Positions 41,767 through 49,684 of a stretch of DNA of 59,159 nucleotides are shown one piece after another. The notes below the pieces were generated by a model. It ran no database searches. It had not been told where the DNA came from and saw only the letters and a list, made by a program, of their open reading frames with translations. Position 1 is the stretch's first letter; every line of letters starts with the position of its first letter. Made by a program: the position numbers and the translations under genes. The DNA is from an uncultured Christensenella sp. Lineage in GTDB: Bacteria > Bacillota > Clostridia > Christensenellales > Borkfalkiaceae. The stretch is taken from the NCBI GenBank assembly GCA_910585235.1, contig CAJUCM010000002.1, forward strand, positions 55,418 through 114,576, in the 5' to 3' direction.

Positions 41767-42495
41767 CTTTTTGCGTTTGGAAAATTCGGGCATGAACTTC
41801 ATGTAGCGCACGGGCAGGTATCCGCGCATCTGTTTTAACCGTTCGCGGGAGGGGATGTTTACGCTTTCGTAATACTGCCGCCACAGATCCTGCCAGGCGT
41901 ATTCGTCCGCCGAGATCAAGACTTCCGCTCTGTCGAGCGGGGCGAGAAAGCTGTGCTCCGTATCCCACACCGCCGCTTTTTTCCGTTTGACGTCGTGAAT
42001 GACAAAGGGATAGAAGGGCAGTCGCGCGCGGAAGTGCGGAACGAGCAGATCGGCAATATCGTTGTCGGGCGAAAACGCCGCGTACAGCGCGCCGCTTTCC
42101 GTTTCAAAAAAGCGGAGGAATCCTTTCGTGCGGTGCGTTTCAACGCCTACGCGGCGGATACATTCGTCCGCCCGCCGCACCGCCTCTTCCGAAAGCATAC
42201 CGGATACGGGTCGTTTTTGTTCGGCGAGAAAACGGAAATAACGGAACGCCGTTTCGTCTTTGTCGCCGTCACCGCTTCTCAATATCCGCGAAAGGTCGTG
42301 CATACTGCGTCTGTCGAACGAGAGCAGACGCTTTTTCGCTTTCTCCGCCTTTTCGGGATCGGTTGCGATATTGACGGCTTTTGCGCCGAGCGGGAGCTGA
42401 AATCCGTCCGAGGCGATCTGAGCCTGCGGGTCGGAAAAGGCGGTGAGGAACGCGCACAGAAATCCTTCCTTCGTTCCGTCGTAGAGATATATCAT
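41764..42495 (-). CDS. TIGR03915-type probable DNA metabolism protein (DUF4130; 243 aa)
   Basis: The start MIYLYDGTKEGFLCAFLTAF and the later FRFLAEQKRPVSGML and FPFVIHDVKRKKAAVWD-like segments fit the family that is always paired with a radical SAM protein of the TIGR03916 type. The C-terminus has WQDLWRQYYESVNIPSRER and ends basic (SKRKK). The paired family is thought to act in DNA modification or repair, because some members are fused to a uracil-DNA-glycosylase-like domain; no reaction is established. It overlaps the radical SAM gene by 4 nt, as expected of a two-protein system. Confidence 0.85.
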   Translation of the reverse strand: MIYLYDGTKEGFLCAFLTAFSDPQAQIASDGFQLPLGAKAVNIATDPEKAEKAKKRLLSFDRRSMHDLSRILRSGDGDKDETAFRYFRFLAEQKRPVSGMLSEEAVRRADECIRRVGVETHRTKGFLRFFETESGALYAAFSPDNDIADLLVPHFRARLPFYPFVIHDVKRKKAAVWDTEHSFLAPLDRAEVLISADEYAWQDLWRQYYESVNIPSRERLKQMRGYLPVRYMKFMPEFSKRKK

Positions 42496-43742
42496 AGTTC
42501 CCCCGTAAGCGCGGAGAGCGCCGTCTCGTTGGAAGAGAAGAGGGAGAGCTGTTCCGCGTTTTCGCGCGCCTCCGTTCCCGCAAGGAGAAGTTTCACGCGC
42601 TCTTCGTTCTGCTCTCCGTAGAATTTTCCCTTGCAGGTAATAAAGTGTCTCGCACGTTTGAGCACGACGCGCATTTTTCTGAGGTCGTCGAAAGAGAGGG
42701 AGGCGTATCTGCGTGCCGTGGTGATCTTATAGGCGCTCCGCGCGCCGATCCCCGGAACGCGCAGAATCATTTCGAGCGGGGCGCGGTTGACCTCCACGGG
42801 AAAGATTTCGGGGTGTCTCAAAGCCCAGGCGCATTTGGGGTCGTATTCCACGGGCAGATTTTCGTCGTCGCCCGCGATCTCGTCGGCGGTAAAGCCGTAA
42901 AAGCGCATCAGCCAGTCCGCCTGATAGAGGCGGTGCTCCCTTAAACTTCCCGCCGCCGTTTCGGGCAGGAGCGCGTCGTGCACGACGGGAACGTAGGAAG
43001 AGTAATAGACGCGTTTGAGCCCCGTCACGCGGTAGAGCGATTGGGACAGTTTCAGGATCTGCCCGTCCGGCTCGCGGCTTGCGCCGACGATCATCTGCGT
43101 CGTCTGTCCCGCCGGAAGAAAATGACCTTTCCGTTTTTCCTCCGTAAAGACGCGCTTTTCATAGGTGAGCTTTTTCATGGGGACGAGCACGCTCTCCTTG
43201 CTCTTTTGCGGAGCCAAAAGGCGCAAACTCCGTTCGGAGGGCAGTTCGATATTGTAGCTCATGCGATCGACGTATTTCGCGGCTTCGCGCGCGAGCGCGC
43301 CGTCCGCATAGGGGATTCCTTTCAGGTGGATATATCCGTAAAACCCGTATTCCGTGCGCAGTTTTTTGACCGTCAAAAGAAGCTGTTCCATGGTGTGGTC
43401 GGGGGTGCGGAACACGGCGGAGGAGAGGAAAAGTCCCTCGATGTAATTGCGTTTATAAAAGTCTATGACGAGCTCGCAGATTTCGTCGGGCGTGGCGGTG
43501 GCGCGCGGAACGTCCTCGCCCGCGCGGTTCACGCAGTATTTGCAGCAGAAGATGCAGTCGTTGCTCATGAGGATTTTCAGAAGGGATACGCATCTCCCGT
43601 CGGGCGTAAAGGAGTGGCAACAGCCCGCCGCAAATCCGTTGCCCATTCCGCCCGCGTTTTTCCGCGAACTGCCCGACGAGGAACAGGATACGTCGTATTT
43701 TGCGCTCTCCGTTAAAATTTTCAGCTTCTCTTCCGAAATCAT
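42492..43742 (-). CDS. TIGR03916-type radical SAM protein, putative DNA modification/repair (416 aa)
   Basis: The radical SAM cluster motif is CIFCCKYCVNR (about residues 66-76), a CxxxCxxC after allowing for the extra Cys. Near the N-terminus GMGNGFAAGCCHSFTPDGRC adds more cysteines. The C-terminal region has a helix-hairpin-helix, LRVPGIGARSAYKI, followed by a second hairpin-like element, pointing to DNA binding. The start is ATG 43742: a perfect consensus promoter ends 6 nt before it, and a longer frame would read through that promoter. It has no Shine-Dalgarno and should be translated from a leaderless mRNA. Partner: the 41764 gene. Confidence 0.88.
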   Translation of the reverse strand: MISEEKLKILTESAKYDVSCSSSGSSRKNAGGMGNGFAAGCCHSFTPDGRCVSLLKILMSNDCIFCCKYCVNRAGEDVPRATATPDEICELVIDFYKRNYIEGLFLSSAVFRTPDHTMEQLLLTVKKLRTEYGFYGYIHLKGIPYADGALAREAAKYVDRMSYNIELPSERSLRLLAPQKSKESVLVPMKKLTYEKRVFTEEKRKGHFLPAGQTTQMIVGASREPDGQILKLSQSLYRVTGLKRVYYSSYVPVVHDALLPETAAGSLREHRLYQADWLMRFYGFTADEIAGDDENLPVEYDPKCAWALRHPEIFPVEVNRAPLEMILRVPGIGARSAYKITTARRYASLSFDDLRKMRVVLKRARHFITCKGKFYGEQNEERVKLLLAGTEARENAEQLSLFSSNETALSALTGEL

Positions 43743-43748
43743 AAAAGC

Positions 43749-43777
43749 ATTATAACATACGAACAGATGTTTGTCAA
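43749..43777 (-). promoter_or_regulatory. Consensus promoter of the radical SAM gene, leaderless
   Basis: Minus-strand TTGACA (43772-43777) and TATAAT (43749-43754) are 17 bp apart. The -10 ends 6 nt before the ATG, so the predicted +1 is the first base of the start codon. Confidence 0.9.
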
Positions 43778-43811
43778 ACATTCGTTTGAAATTTTTCCAA
43801 AAATTTTCTCT

Positions 43812-43840
43812 TGCGCAAAGAAAGGTTCCGTGATATAATA
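43812..43840 (+). promoter_or_regulatory. Promoter of the two-component system operon
   Basis: TTGCGC at 43812-43817 and TATAAT at 43835-43840 are 17 bp apart. The leader is about 80 nt and ends with GAGGAGG before the ATG at 43928. The 43743-43927 gap holds only this and the divergent radical SAM promoter. Confidence 0.8.
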
Positions 43841-43927
43841 TTTTCACACGGTTTTCACAGAATGATAAAGCGGATATTATGAATCGGGATTAAAATACAG
43901 AAAACGTACCAAAGAGGAGGCAAGGGG

Positions 43928-44593
43928 ATGAAAGTTCTGATCGTCGATGACGAAGAGATGATCCGCGCGGTGATTAAGGAATATATCGAATTCGAGGGCG
44001 GAGAGGCGGACGAAGCGGAGGACGGAATGGAAGCCGTTAAGATGTGCCGCGAAAATGATTACGACGTCGTCGTAATGGACGTGATGATGCCCCGCCTCGA
44101 CGGGTTTTCCGCAGTTAAAGAGATCCGCAAATTCAAAAATACGCCCGTCATCATGCTCTCCGCGCGGAGCGAAGAATACGATAAATTATTCGGGTTTGAG
44201 ATTGGATCGGACGATTACGTCACCAAACCCTTTTCGCCCAAGGAACTCATGACACGCATACACGCCGTCATCAAGCGTTCGTCCGCGGCGGAGGCGCCGA
44301 AGGATTATTACGAGTTCGAGGGGTTGAAGATCGACGTCAAGGGTCGCAACGTCTATGTGGACGGCGAAAAGGCGGAGCTTACGCCCAAGGAATACGAACT
44401 GCTCTTTTATCTCGTGGAGAACAGGGGCGTAGCGCTCACGCGCGAGCGGCTTCTGAATAAAGTTTGGGGCTATGATTTTTACGGGGACGACCGCACCGTG
44501 GATACGCACGTCAAAATGCTGCGCGGCAGTCTCAAAGAATACCGTAAATTCATCGTAACGCTCAGGAGACTCGGCTATAAGTTTGAAGTGTAA
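43928..44593 (+). CDS. OmpR/PhoB-family response regulator (221 aa)
   Basis: The receiver domain has the acidic pocket (VDDEE, residues 7-10), phosphoacceptor Asp51 in MDVMMPRLDG and the conserved Lys in DDYVTKPFSPKEL (about residue 101). The C-terminal winged helix reads LTPKEYELLFYLVENRGVALTRERLLNKVWGYDF, then DDRTVDTHVKMLR, typical of OmpR-type DNA binding. GAGGAGG precedes the ATG. The kinase gene follows 9 nt downstream and a surface protein gene after it, so the system may sense an envelope signal. Confidence 0.95.
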   Translation: MKVLIVDDEEMIRAVIKEYIEFEGGEADEAEDGMEAVKMCRENDYDVVVMDVMMPRLDGFSAVKEIRKFKNTPVIMLSARSEEYDKLFGFEIGSDDYVTKPFSPKELMTRIHAVIKRSSAAEAPKDYYEFEGLKIDVKGRNVYVDGEKAELTPKEYELLFYLVENRGVALTRERLLNKVWGYDFYGDDRTVDTHVKMLRGSLKEYRKFIVTLRRLGYKFEV

Positions 44594-44602
44594 TTTTGAT
44601 CT

Positions 44603-46108
44603 ATGTTGGGAAAAAGAAAAAACGGAACTAAAACGGGAAAAAGTCTGAACCTTGTACTGTGGTTCTGTTTTTCTTTATTTGCGATCGCCGTCGTTCTTAT
44701 TTTTATCGTCGTGCAGAATGCGCTCGTAGATAGGCATTACCGCAAAAAGACGGTGGAAAAACTGGAAACGGCGGGCGCGGAACTGTCTGACAAGATCACG
44801 CCGAGCACCGACGGACAGGACGCTTTGAAAGTGATCGTCGAGGCGTATAAGAATTACGGCGTGACGGGCTATCTGATCGATTCGGACGGGCAAAGCCTTT
44901 TCCCCGATTGGACGGATCAGAAGAGCTATCCCGCGCTCGCCGAAGTGCTGAAAAAGGAACTCTCCGGCGGACGGGACAGCGTAACGTTCTCCGACGGAAA
45001 TACGCTGACCTATGCGATCGAGATCCCGTTCGGCGGGCAGAATTGCTACTTGTGCGTCATGAGTTCTCTGGAATCGCTGACGAGACTGGAAGAGGGAATG
45101 GGACAGATTTCTCTCATCATGGTGCTGGTGACGATCGTGCTTTCGTTTGTTGCAAGCGGGTTCGTTGCCGTGCTTGTCACCAAGCCCGTCAATGAAGTGA
45201 CGGCGCGCGCCAAACAGCTTGCCCGCGGAGACTACTCGCTCGACTTCAAAGAGCACTACTTTTGCAGGGAGATCAACGAACTTTCCGAGACGCTCGACTA
45301 CGCCTGCACCGAAATGTCGAAAGCGGAAAAAATACAGCAGGAGCTGATTGCGAACGTTTCGCACGATTTCAAAACGCCGCTCACCATGATCAAGGCGTAT
45401 GCCTCCATGATCCGCGAAATATCGGGCGACGATAAGGAGAAGCGCGACGCGCACGCAAAAATCATCATTGACGAGAGCGACAGACTGACGGCGCTCGTCG
45501 TCGATCTTCTCGATATTTCCAAGATTCGCGCAGGATTTGACGAGGAGGAGCGGACGGTGTTCAATCTCTCGGAAGAAGTTTACCGCGTCGCGGGCAGATT
45601 CGACTATCTGAAAGAGACGGCGGGCTATACGATCTTGACGGAGGCGGAGGACGATCTGTACGTTTTTGCAAATCGCGCCCGAATCGAGCAGGTGCTCTAT
45701 AATCTGATCGGCAACGCCGTCAACTATACGGGCGAGGATAAAACCGTTCAGGTAAAGCTCTTCCGCAACGGAGAAAATTCCCGTTTTGAAGTCGTGGATT
45801 CGGGAAAGGGGATCAAGCAGGAAGAAATTTCAACGATCTGGGACCGTTATTACCGTTCGAGCGAGACGCACAAGCGTCCCGTAAAAGGCACGGGACTGGG
45901 GCTTTCAATCGTAAAAGGGATCTTGGAGGCGCACGGCTATCCGTTCGGCGTAGAGAGCGAAGAGGGGAAAGGAAGTACGTTTTGGGTAGAATTCTTTTCC
46001 GCGCCCGCCGAAGAAGGTGCGAAGCGGGAGGCGGCGGAAGAACCCGCAAAAAAGTCCGTCAGAAAGAAAAAAGAAAAAATGAGTTCGGGGGATCGAAATG
46101 ATTCGTAA
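44603..46108 (+). CDS. Membrane sensor histidine kinase (501 aa)
   Basis: Two membrane helices (about residues 18-40 and 172-192) flank an extracytoplasmic sensor domain of about 130 residues. A HAMP segment follows (VTKPVNEVTARAKQLARGDYS). The phosphorylated His254 is in NVSHDFKTPLTMIKAYA. The ATPase domain has N box NLIGNAVNY, G1 VVDSGKGI and G2 KGTGLGLSIVKG. The C-terminal 35 residues are charged and basic (ESAPAEEG through RKKKEKM region), probably disordered. No strong ribosome-binding site is seen; translation is likely coupled to the regulator. It overlaps the next gene by 11 nt. Confidence 0.93.
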   Translation: MLGKRKNGTKTGKSLNLVLWFCFSLFAIAVVLIFIVVQNALVDRHYRKKTVEKLETAGAELSDKITPSTDGQDALKVIVEAYKNYGVTGYLIDSDGQSLFPDWTDQKSYPALAEVLKKELSGGRDSVTFSDGNTLTYAIEIPFGGQNCYLCVMSSLESLTRLEEGMGQISLIMVLVTIVLSFVASGFVAVLVTKPVNEVTARAKQLARGDYSLDFKEHYFCREINELSETLDYACTEMSKAEKIQQELIANVSHDFKTPLTMIKAYASMIREISGDDKEKRDAHAKIIIDESDRLTALVVDLLDISKIRAGFDEEERTVFNLSEEVYRVAGRFDYLKETAGYTILTEAEDDLYVFANRARIEQVLYNLIGNAVNYTGEDKTVQVKLFRNGENSRFEVVDSGKGIKQEEISTIWDRYYRSSETHKRPVKGTGLGLSIVKGILEAHGYPFGVESEEGKGSTFWVEFFSAPAEEGAKREAAEEPAKKSVRKKKEKMSSGDRNDS

Positions 46109-47504
46109 ATGGTTTGTCGCCGTGTCTGCGGCGGTTTTTCCGCTGATTACCGCTGTTTATTTTGCGGGAAGATCAGTGACTGCCGAGGCAAATTCCGCGC
46201 CGCCCTATTGGGAGGGTACGGATGCGTCGGGAGCGATCGTCAAGGGGGAAGCCTGCCCCGTCGTGGTGGAAAAGGAAGTGCTCACGCTGAATATCGGAAG
46301 CCTGCCCCGTCAGGGGAAACTCGAACTGGACTCTTATTATGCGGAGGCGATCGCCGAATATTCCTTTTATAATCCGACCGATCTGGACGTCGATATGACC
46401 TTGCTGTTTCCGTTCGGCGAATTTCCGTCCTATGTTTCCGAGGTCGCAGGCGACGAGGTCTCCGCCGTTTCGGTGGACGGGGTTGAGACGGAGTGCAACG
46501 TGCGGCACACCTATGCGCGCGACGGCAGATACAGCTTTGACGTGGACAGAGATATGAGCCGCGTTCTCGAAGAAAAAAAGTCGGATACGTTTTACCGTGA
46601 AGATATGCCCGTCACGGAATACCGTTTGGATATTCAGGCGCAGGAAAAAGATTTTGCGATGAAACTCAAACTCTCTTTCAACGCGAAAAAGACGCGCGTG
46701 CTGTTTCCGCCGGAACTCGGCGCGCGGCTGAGTATTTCGGGCGGCGATATGTACGCCTACACCCGTTTCGACGAGTACGAAGAAAAGCGTGCCGTATTCT
46801 ATGCCGTCGGCGAACCGCTCGATGCCGTCGTGCCTAAACTGTACGACGATAAGGAGGACAGGGAACTTGGCGCTTCCTATACGTCGCAAAACCGCGAGAT
46901 GACGTTTTCGCAATTCGCCATGTCGGATTGGAGCGAGGATACGGGAGTTAGTGAAACGGATTGGTATAACGCTTTCGTCGATATGCTCAACGAGAGGAGC
47001 GGGGTCGGCGGTTCGGTGGATTGCTTCTCGCTGACTTCCGGGGATTTAATGCGCTGGTACGAATACGATATGAGTATTCCTGCAAAGGGGCGCGCCACCA
47101 ACCGCGTCCGCGCGCCGCTCTATCCCACGGTCGAGGGGAATAAAAACCCCCGCTATGAATATTCCTATCTTCTGTCCCCCGCGGGGAAGTGGGCGGATTT
47201 CAAGGGGATCGAAATTTGTATCAACACGCCGTTCTATCTCTCGAACGGTTCGCTCGATTTTGAGCGGAGGGAGAACGAAGAGGGGCGCGGATTCTCCTAT
47301 GTATATACGCGCGACGCGCTCCCGCAGGGAGAACTTACCTTTGTTCTGACCGAAAAGGATGCCGCCGACAGCGATTTCAACGTATTCGGCAAAGACTTCT
47401 TTCATCCGTCGCTCACCTGGGCGTTCGTAACGCTGACGGTGCTTGCGGTGGTTGCCGCCGTCGTTACGGTCGTCGTTGTCGTGTCGCTCAGGAAGAAAAA
47501 ATAA
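46098..47504 (+). CDS. Exported membrane-anchored protein of unknown function (468 aa)
   Basis: I do not recognise a family. A signal peptide (FVAVSAAVFPLITAVYFAG) is followed by a roughly 400-residue extracytoplasmic part. The segment AIAEYSFYNPTDLDVDMTLLFPFGE (given in parts; residues about 85-115) is a beta-sandwich-like pattern, and LSFNAKKTRVLFPP and GIEICINTPFYLSNGS suggest further strands. One transmembrane helix lies at the C-terminus (WAFVTLTVLAVVAAVVTVVVV), then RKKK. Topology resembles the 798-residue protein at 9628. The 11-nt overlap with the kinase gene implies it is part of the signalling unit, perhaps a sensed or accessory envelope protein. Confidence 0.75.
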   Translation: MIRKWFVAVSAAVFPLITAVYFAGRSVTAEANSAPPYWEGTDASGAIVKGEACPVVVEKEVLTLNIGSLPRQGKLELDSYYAEAIAEYSFYNPTDLDVDMTLLFPFGEFPSYVSEVAGDEVSAVSVDGVETECNVRHTYARDGRYSFDVDRDMSRVLEEKKSDTFYREDMPVTEYRLDIQAQEKDFAMKLKLSFNAKKTRVLFPPELGARLSISGGDMYAYTRFDEYEEKRAVFYAVGEPLDAVVPKLYDDKEDRELGASYTSQNREMTFSQFAMSDWSEDTGVSETDWYNAFVDMLNERSGVGGSVDCFSLTSGDLMRWYEYDMSIPAKGRATNRVRAPLYPTVEGNKNPRYEYSYLLSPAGKWADFKGIEICINTPFYLSNGSLDFERRENEEGRGFSYVYTRDALPQGELTFVLTEKDAADSDFNVFGKDFFHPSLTWAFVTLTVLAVVAAVVTVVVVVSLRKKK

Positions 47505-47548
47505 GTCTGCATAAAAGCGCAACCTTAAAACAATTTACTTTTTGAAAG

Positions 47549-47577
47549 AACCGTGCTATAATAGTCACGGTTTTTTT
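47549..47577 (+). terminator. Terminator of the two-component operon, containing the next -10
   Basis: AACCGTG (47549-47555) pairs with CACGGTT (47566-47572) and runs into a T7 tract. The TATAAT in its loop is the likely -10 of the suf genes. Confidence 0.75.
47554..47562 (+). promoter_or_regulatory. Extended -10 promoter of sufCB
   Basis: TGC followed by TATAAT at 47557-47562 is an extended -10 element. No convincing -35 is present at 17 bp. It lies inside the preceding terminator hairpin. Confidence 0.55.
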
Positions 47578-47593
47578 ACGGGAGGATATTTCG

Positions 47594-48307
47594 TTGTTAG
47601 AACTTAAAAACGTCTCTTATTCCGTTACGGAAGGCGGGAAAGAGAAACCTATTCTGAAAAATATATCCTTTACCGCAAACGAGCGGTTTATTGCGATCAC
47701 GGGACCGAACGGGAGCGGAAAATCGACGCTTGCGAAGATCGTCGCGGGGATTCTGAAACCGACGGGCGGAACGATATTGCTCGACGGAGAGGACGTGACG
47801 GGGCTCGGCGTGACCGAGCGCGCCAGGGCGGGGATCTCCTTTGCCTTTCAGCAGCCCGTCCGCTTTAAGGGGATCACCGTCAAAGACCTTATTTCGATCG
47901 CGGCGGGAAAGGATATTTCAATCGGCGCCGCCTGCGCGTATCTCTCGGAAGTGGGGCTTTGCGCGCGCGATTATATCGGGCGGGAGGTAAACGCTTCCCT
48001 TTCGGGCGGAGAGTTGAAGCGCATTGAAATTGCGACCGTCCTCGCCCGCGGGACCAAGGTCTCCGTGTTCGACGAACCTGAGGCGGGGATCGATCTGTGG
48101 AGCTTTCAGAGCCTTATCAGAGTGTTCGAGAATCTGCATAAGAAGGCGGGCGGAAGCATTCTCATCATTTCGCATCAGGAGCGCATTTTGGAGATCGCCG
48201 ATAAGATCGTCGTCGTAAAGAACGGCGGGATCGAACGGGTGGGAAGCGCAAAAGAGATTCTTCCCGCGCTCGTGAACCGGAGTGCGTGCGGCGCGCTCAA
48301 CGCTTAA
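47594..48307 (+). CDS. sufC: SufC-like ABC ATPase of a minimal SUF system (237 aa)
   Basis: The cytoplasmic ATPase of Fe-S cluster assembly. Walker A is GPNGSGKST (about residues 38-46), the signature is LSGGELKRIEIA, Walker B is VSVFDEPEAGIDLWS and the switch His is in IISHQERIL. DEPEAGID is the SufC variant of the usual DEPTSGLD. The start codon is TTG at 47594, with GGGAGGA 9 nt upstream. The next gene is a single SufB/SufD-type protein. With no sufS, sufU or sufD nearby, this is a two-gene minimal system of the kind found in anaerobes and archaea. Confidence 0.9.
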   Translation: MLELKNVSYSVTEGGKEKPILKNISFTANERFIAITGPNGSGKSTLAKIVAGILKPTGGTILLDGEDVTGLGVTERARAGISFAFQQPVRFKGITVKDLISIAAGKDISIGAACAYLSEVGLCARDYIGREVNASLSGGELKRIEIATVLARGTKVSVFDEPEAGIDLWSFQSLIRVFENLHKKAGGSILIISHQERILEIADKIVVVKNGGIERVGSAKEILPALVNRSACGALNA

Positions 48308-48318
48308 AGGAGGCGTTT

Positions 48319-49242
48319 ATGGATCAGATCGAAAAAATGCTGTTGGAGAAAGTGGCGGAACTTCATGCCCTGCCCGACGGCGCGTACAATATCAGAAAGG
48401 ACGGAGAGGGCGGCGGCAGAAAAAGCACGGAACATATCCGCATTGAAAACCGCAGAGACGGCAAGAGCGGAATCGATATTTTCGTCTCTTCGCAAACGAA
48501 GGGGGAGAGCCTGCACATCCCCGTCGTCATCACAAAGGGCGACTACCGCGAAACGGTGTATAACGATTTCTATATCGACGACGGCGCGGACGTTCTCATC
48601 ATTGCGGGCTGCGGGATCCACAACTGCGCGCAGGGCATGAGCGAACACAGCGGGGTTCACACCTTTCATATCGGAAAGGGTGCGCGCGTGAAGTACGTCG
48701 AACGGCATTACGGAGAAAAGGAAGAGGGCGCAAGCTCCAACGTCATGAATCCCGCAACGGTATTTCATCTCGGTGAAAACGCGCGCTTTGAAATGGAGAC
48801 GACGCAGATCAAGGGCATCGATTCGACGGTTCGCACGACGTCGGGCGAGCTGGAAGCGGGCGCGGAACTTGTTGTGCGCGAAAAAATTTATACTCATAAA
48901 GAGCAGTATGCGGAGATGCGTTTTAACGTCGATCTCAACGGCGACGGGGCTTCCGCGGACGTCGTGTCCCGCTCGGTCGCGTCCGAAAACTCGAATCAGA
49001 AATTCTTTTCTAATATCAACGGAAACGCCGTATGCAAAGGGCATACGGCGTGCGACGCGATCATTATGGACGGCGGAAAAGTGACCGCCGTGCCGTCGCT
49101 TTCGGCGAACAGCACCGAAGCGGAGCTCATTCACGAAGCCGCGATCGGCAAGATCGCGGGGGAACAGCTCGTCAAACTCATGACGCTCGGTCTTGACGAA
49201 AAACAGGCGGAAGAACAGATCATCAAGGGTTTTTTAAGCTGA
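48319..49242 (+). CDS. sufB: SufB/SufD-like Fe-S scaffold protein (307 aa)
   Basis: The beta-helix core of the SufBD family: INHNCAQGMSEHSG-type motif (here GIHNCAQGMSEHSGVH, about residues 105-120), GARVKYVERHYGEKEEG, and a C-terminal SLSANSTEAELIHEAAIGKI with KQAEEQIIKGFLS, all typical. At 307 residues it lacks the long N-terminal region of full SufB. Cys and His in CGIHNC and CKGHTACDAIIMDGG may ligate the nascent cluster. ATG 48319 has AAGGAGG upstream. It pairs with SufC and should supply Fe-S clusters for the hydrogenase and radical SAM enzymes here. The convergent lipoprotein gene ends 1 nt away with no terminator between. Confidence 0.88.
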   Translation: MDQIEKMLLEKVAELHALPDGAYNIRKDGEGGGRKSTEHIRIENRRDGKSGIDIFVSSQTKGESLHIPVVITKGDYRETVYNDFYIDDGADVLIIAGCGIHNCAQGMSEHSGVHTFHIGKGARVKYVERHYGEKEEGASSNVMNPATVFHLGENARFEMETTQIKGIDSTVRTTSGELEAGAELVVREKIYTHKEQYAEMRFNVDLNGDGASADVVSRSVASENSNQKFFSNINGNAVCKGHTACDAIIMDGGKVTAVPSLSANSTEAELIHEAAIGKIAGEQLVKLMTLGLDEKQAEEQIIKGFLS

Positions 49243-49243
49243 T

Positions 49244-49612
49244 TTAGTTGTGCGGTAAAGGGAAAGGCACGGGCTTCGGTTTATCGACGGGCTCGCCGTA
49301 GCGGGGCTGGATATGCCCGTGATCGGGAAAGATCGGGTTCTGCGGCGGATCTTCGGAATGGGGGCGGTGCGGTCTATGGGGCTTTTCCGGACAGCCGGGG
49401 CAGTCGGGATCGACCGAGAAATCGGGGTCGAGCTCTTCTTCGGGGTTCTGCTCCTGTTCCAGGAGTTGTTCTTCCTGTTCCTGTCTCTGCCGTTCCTGCA
49501 TCTGTCTTTCACGGCGGCGCAAGTCGCTGACGCCGTTGGTGCAGGCGCAGGCGCTTGCGAGTACGAATGAGGTTGCAAGTAATACCGGTACGGTTTTGAA
49601 TATTTTTTTCAT
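49244..49612 (-). CDS. Small lipoprotein with Gln/Glu-rich and Pro/His/Cys-rich segments (122 aa)
   Basis: A lipoprotein signal peptide (MKKIFKTVPVLLATSFVLASAC) is followed by a short Cys-containing region. Residues about 32-58 are Gln/Glu/Arg-rich (RRRERQMQERQRQEQEEQ) and probably helical. The C-terminal half is Pro/His-rich with CPGCPEKPHRPHRPHSED and PDHGHIQPRYGEP, a composition that suggests metal binding at the cell surface. No family is recognised. It lies convergent to the SufB gene and divergent from the TM1266 operon, so its context is metal/Fe-S related but gives no direct link. No clear promoter was found. Confidence 0.7.
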   Translation of the reverse strand: MKKIFKTVPVLLATSFVLASACACTNGVSDLRRRERQMQERQRQEQEEQLLEQEQNPEEELDPDFSVDPDCPGCPEKPHRPHRPHSEDPPQNPIFPDHGHIQPRYGEPVDKPKPVPFPLPHN

Positions 49613-49649
49613 ATCCGTAGTATGCGGAAAATATCTTCGATTATTCCGC

Positions 49650-49678
49650 TTGCGTTTTCTATAAAACCGTGCTATAAT
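49650..49678 (+). promoter_or_regulatory. Promoter of the TM1266-ABC transporter operon
   Basis: TTGCGT at 49650-49655 and extended TGC-TATAAT at 49673-49678 are 17 bp apart. Transcription should begin near 49685. The 14 bases 49665-49678 are identical to those at the sufCB promoter (47549-47562). Confidence 0.75.
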
Positions 49679-49684
49679 TCATTT

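Noticed and set aside
39947..41968. A 673-codon minus-strand frame opposite the GH2 gene
   Set aside because: It crosses the strong palindromic terminator and overlaps a GH2 with intact catalytic motifs, so it is an antisense shadow.
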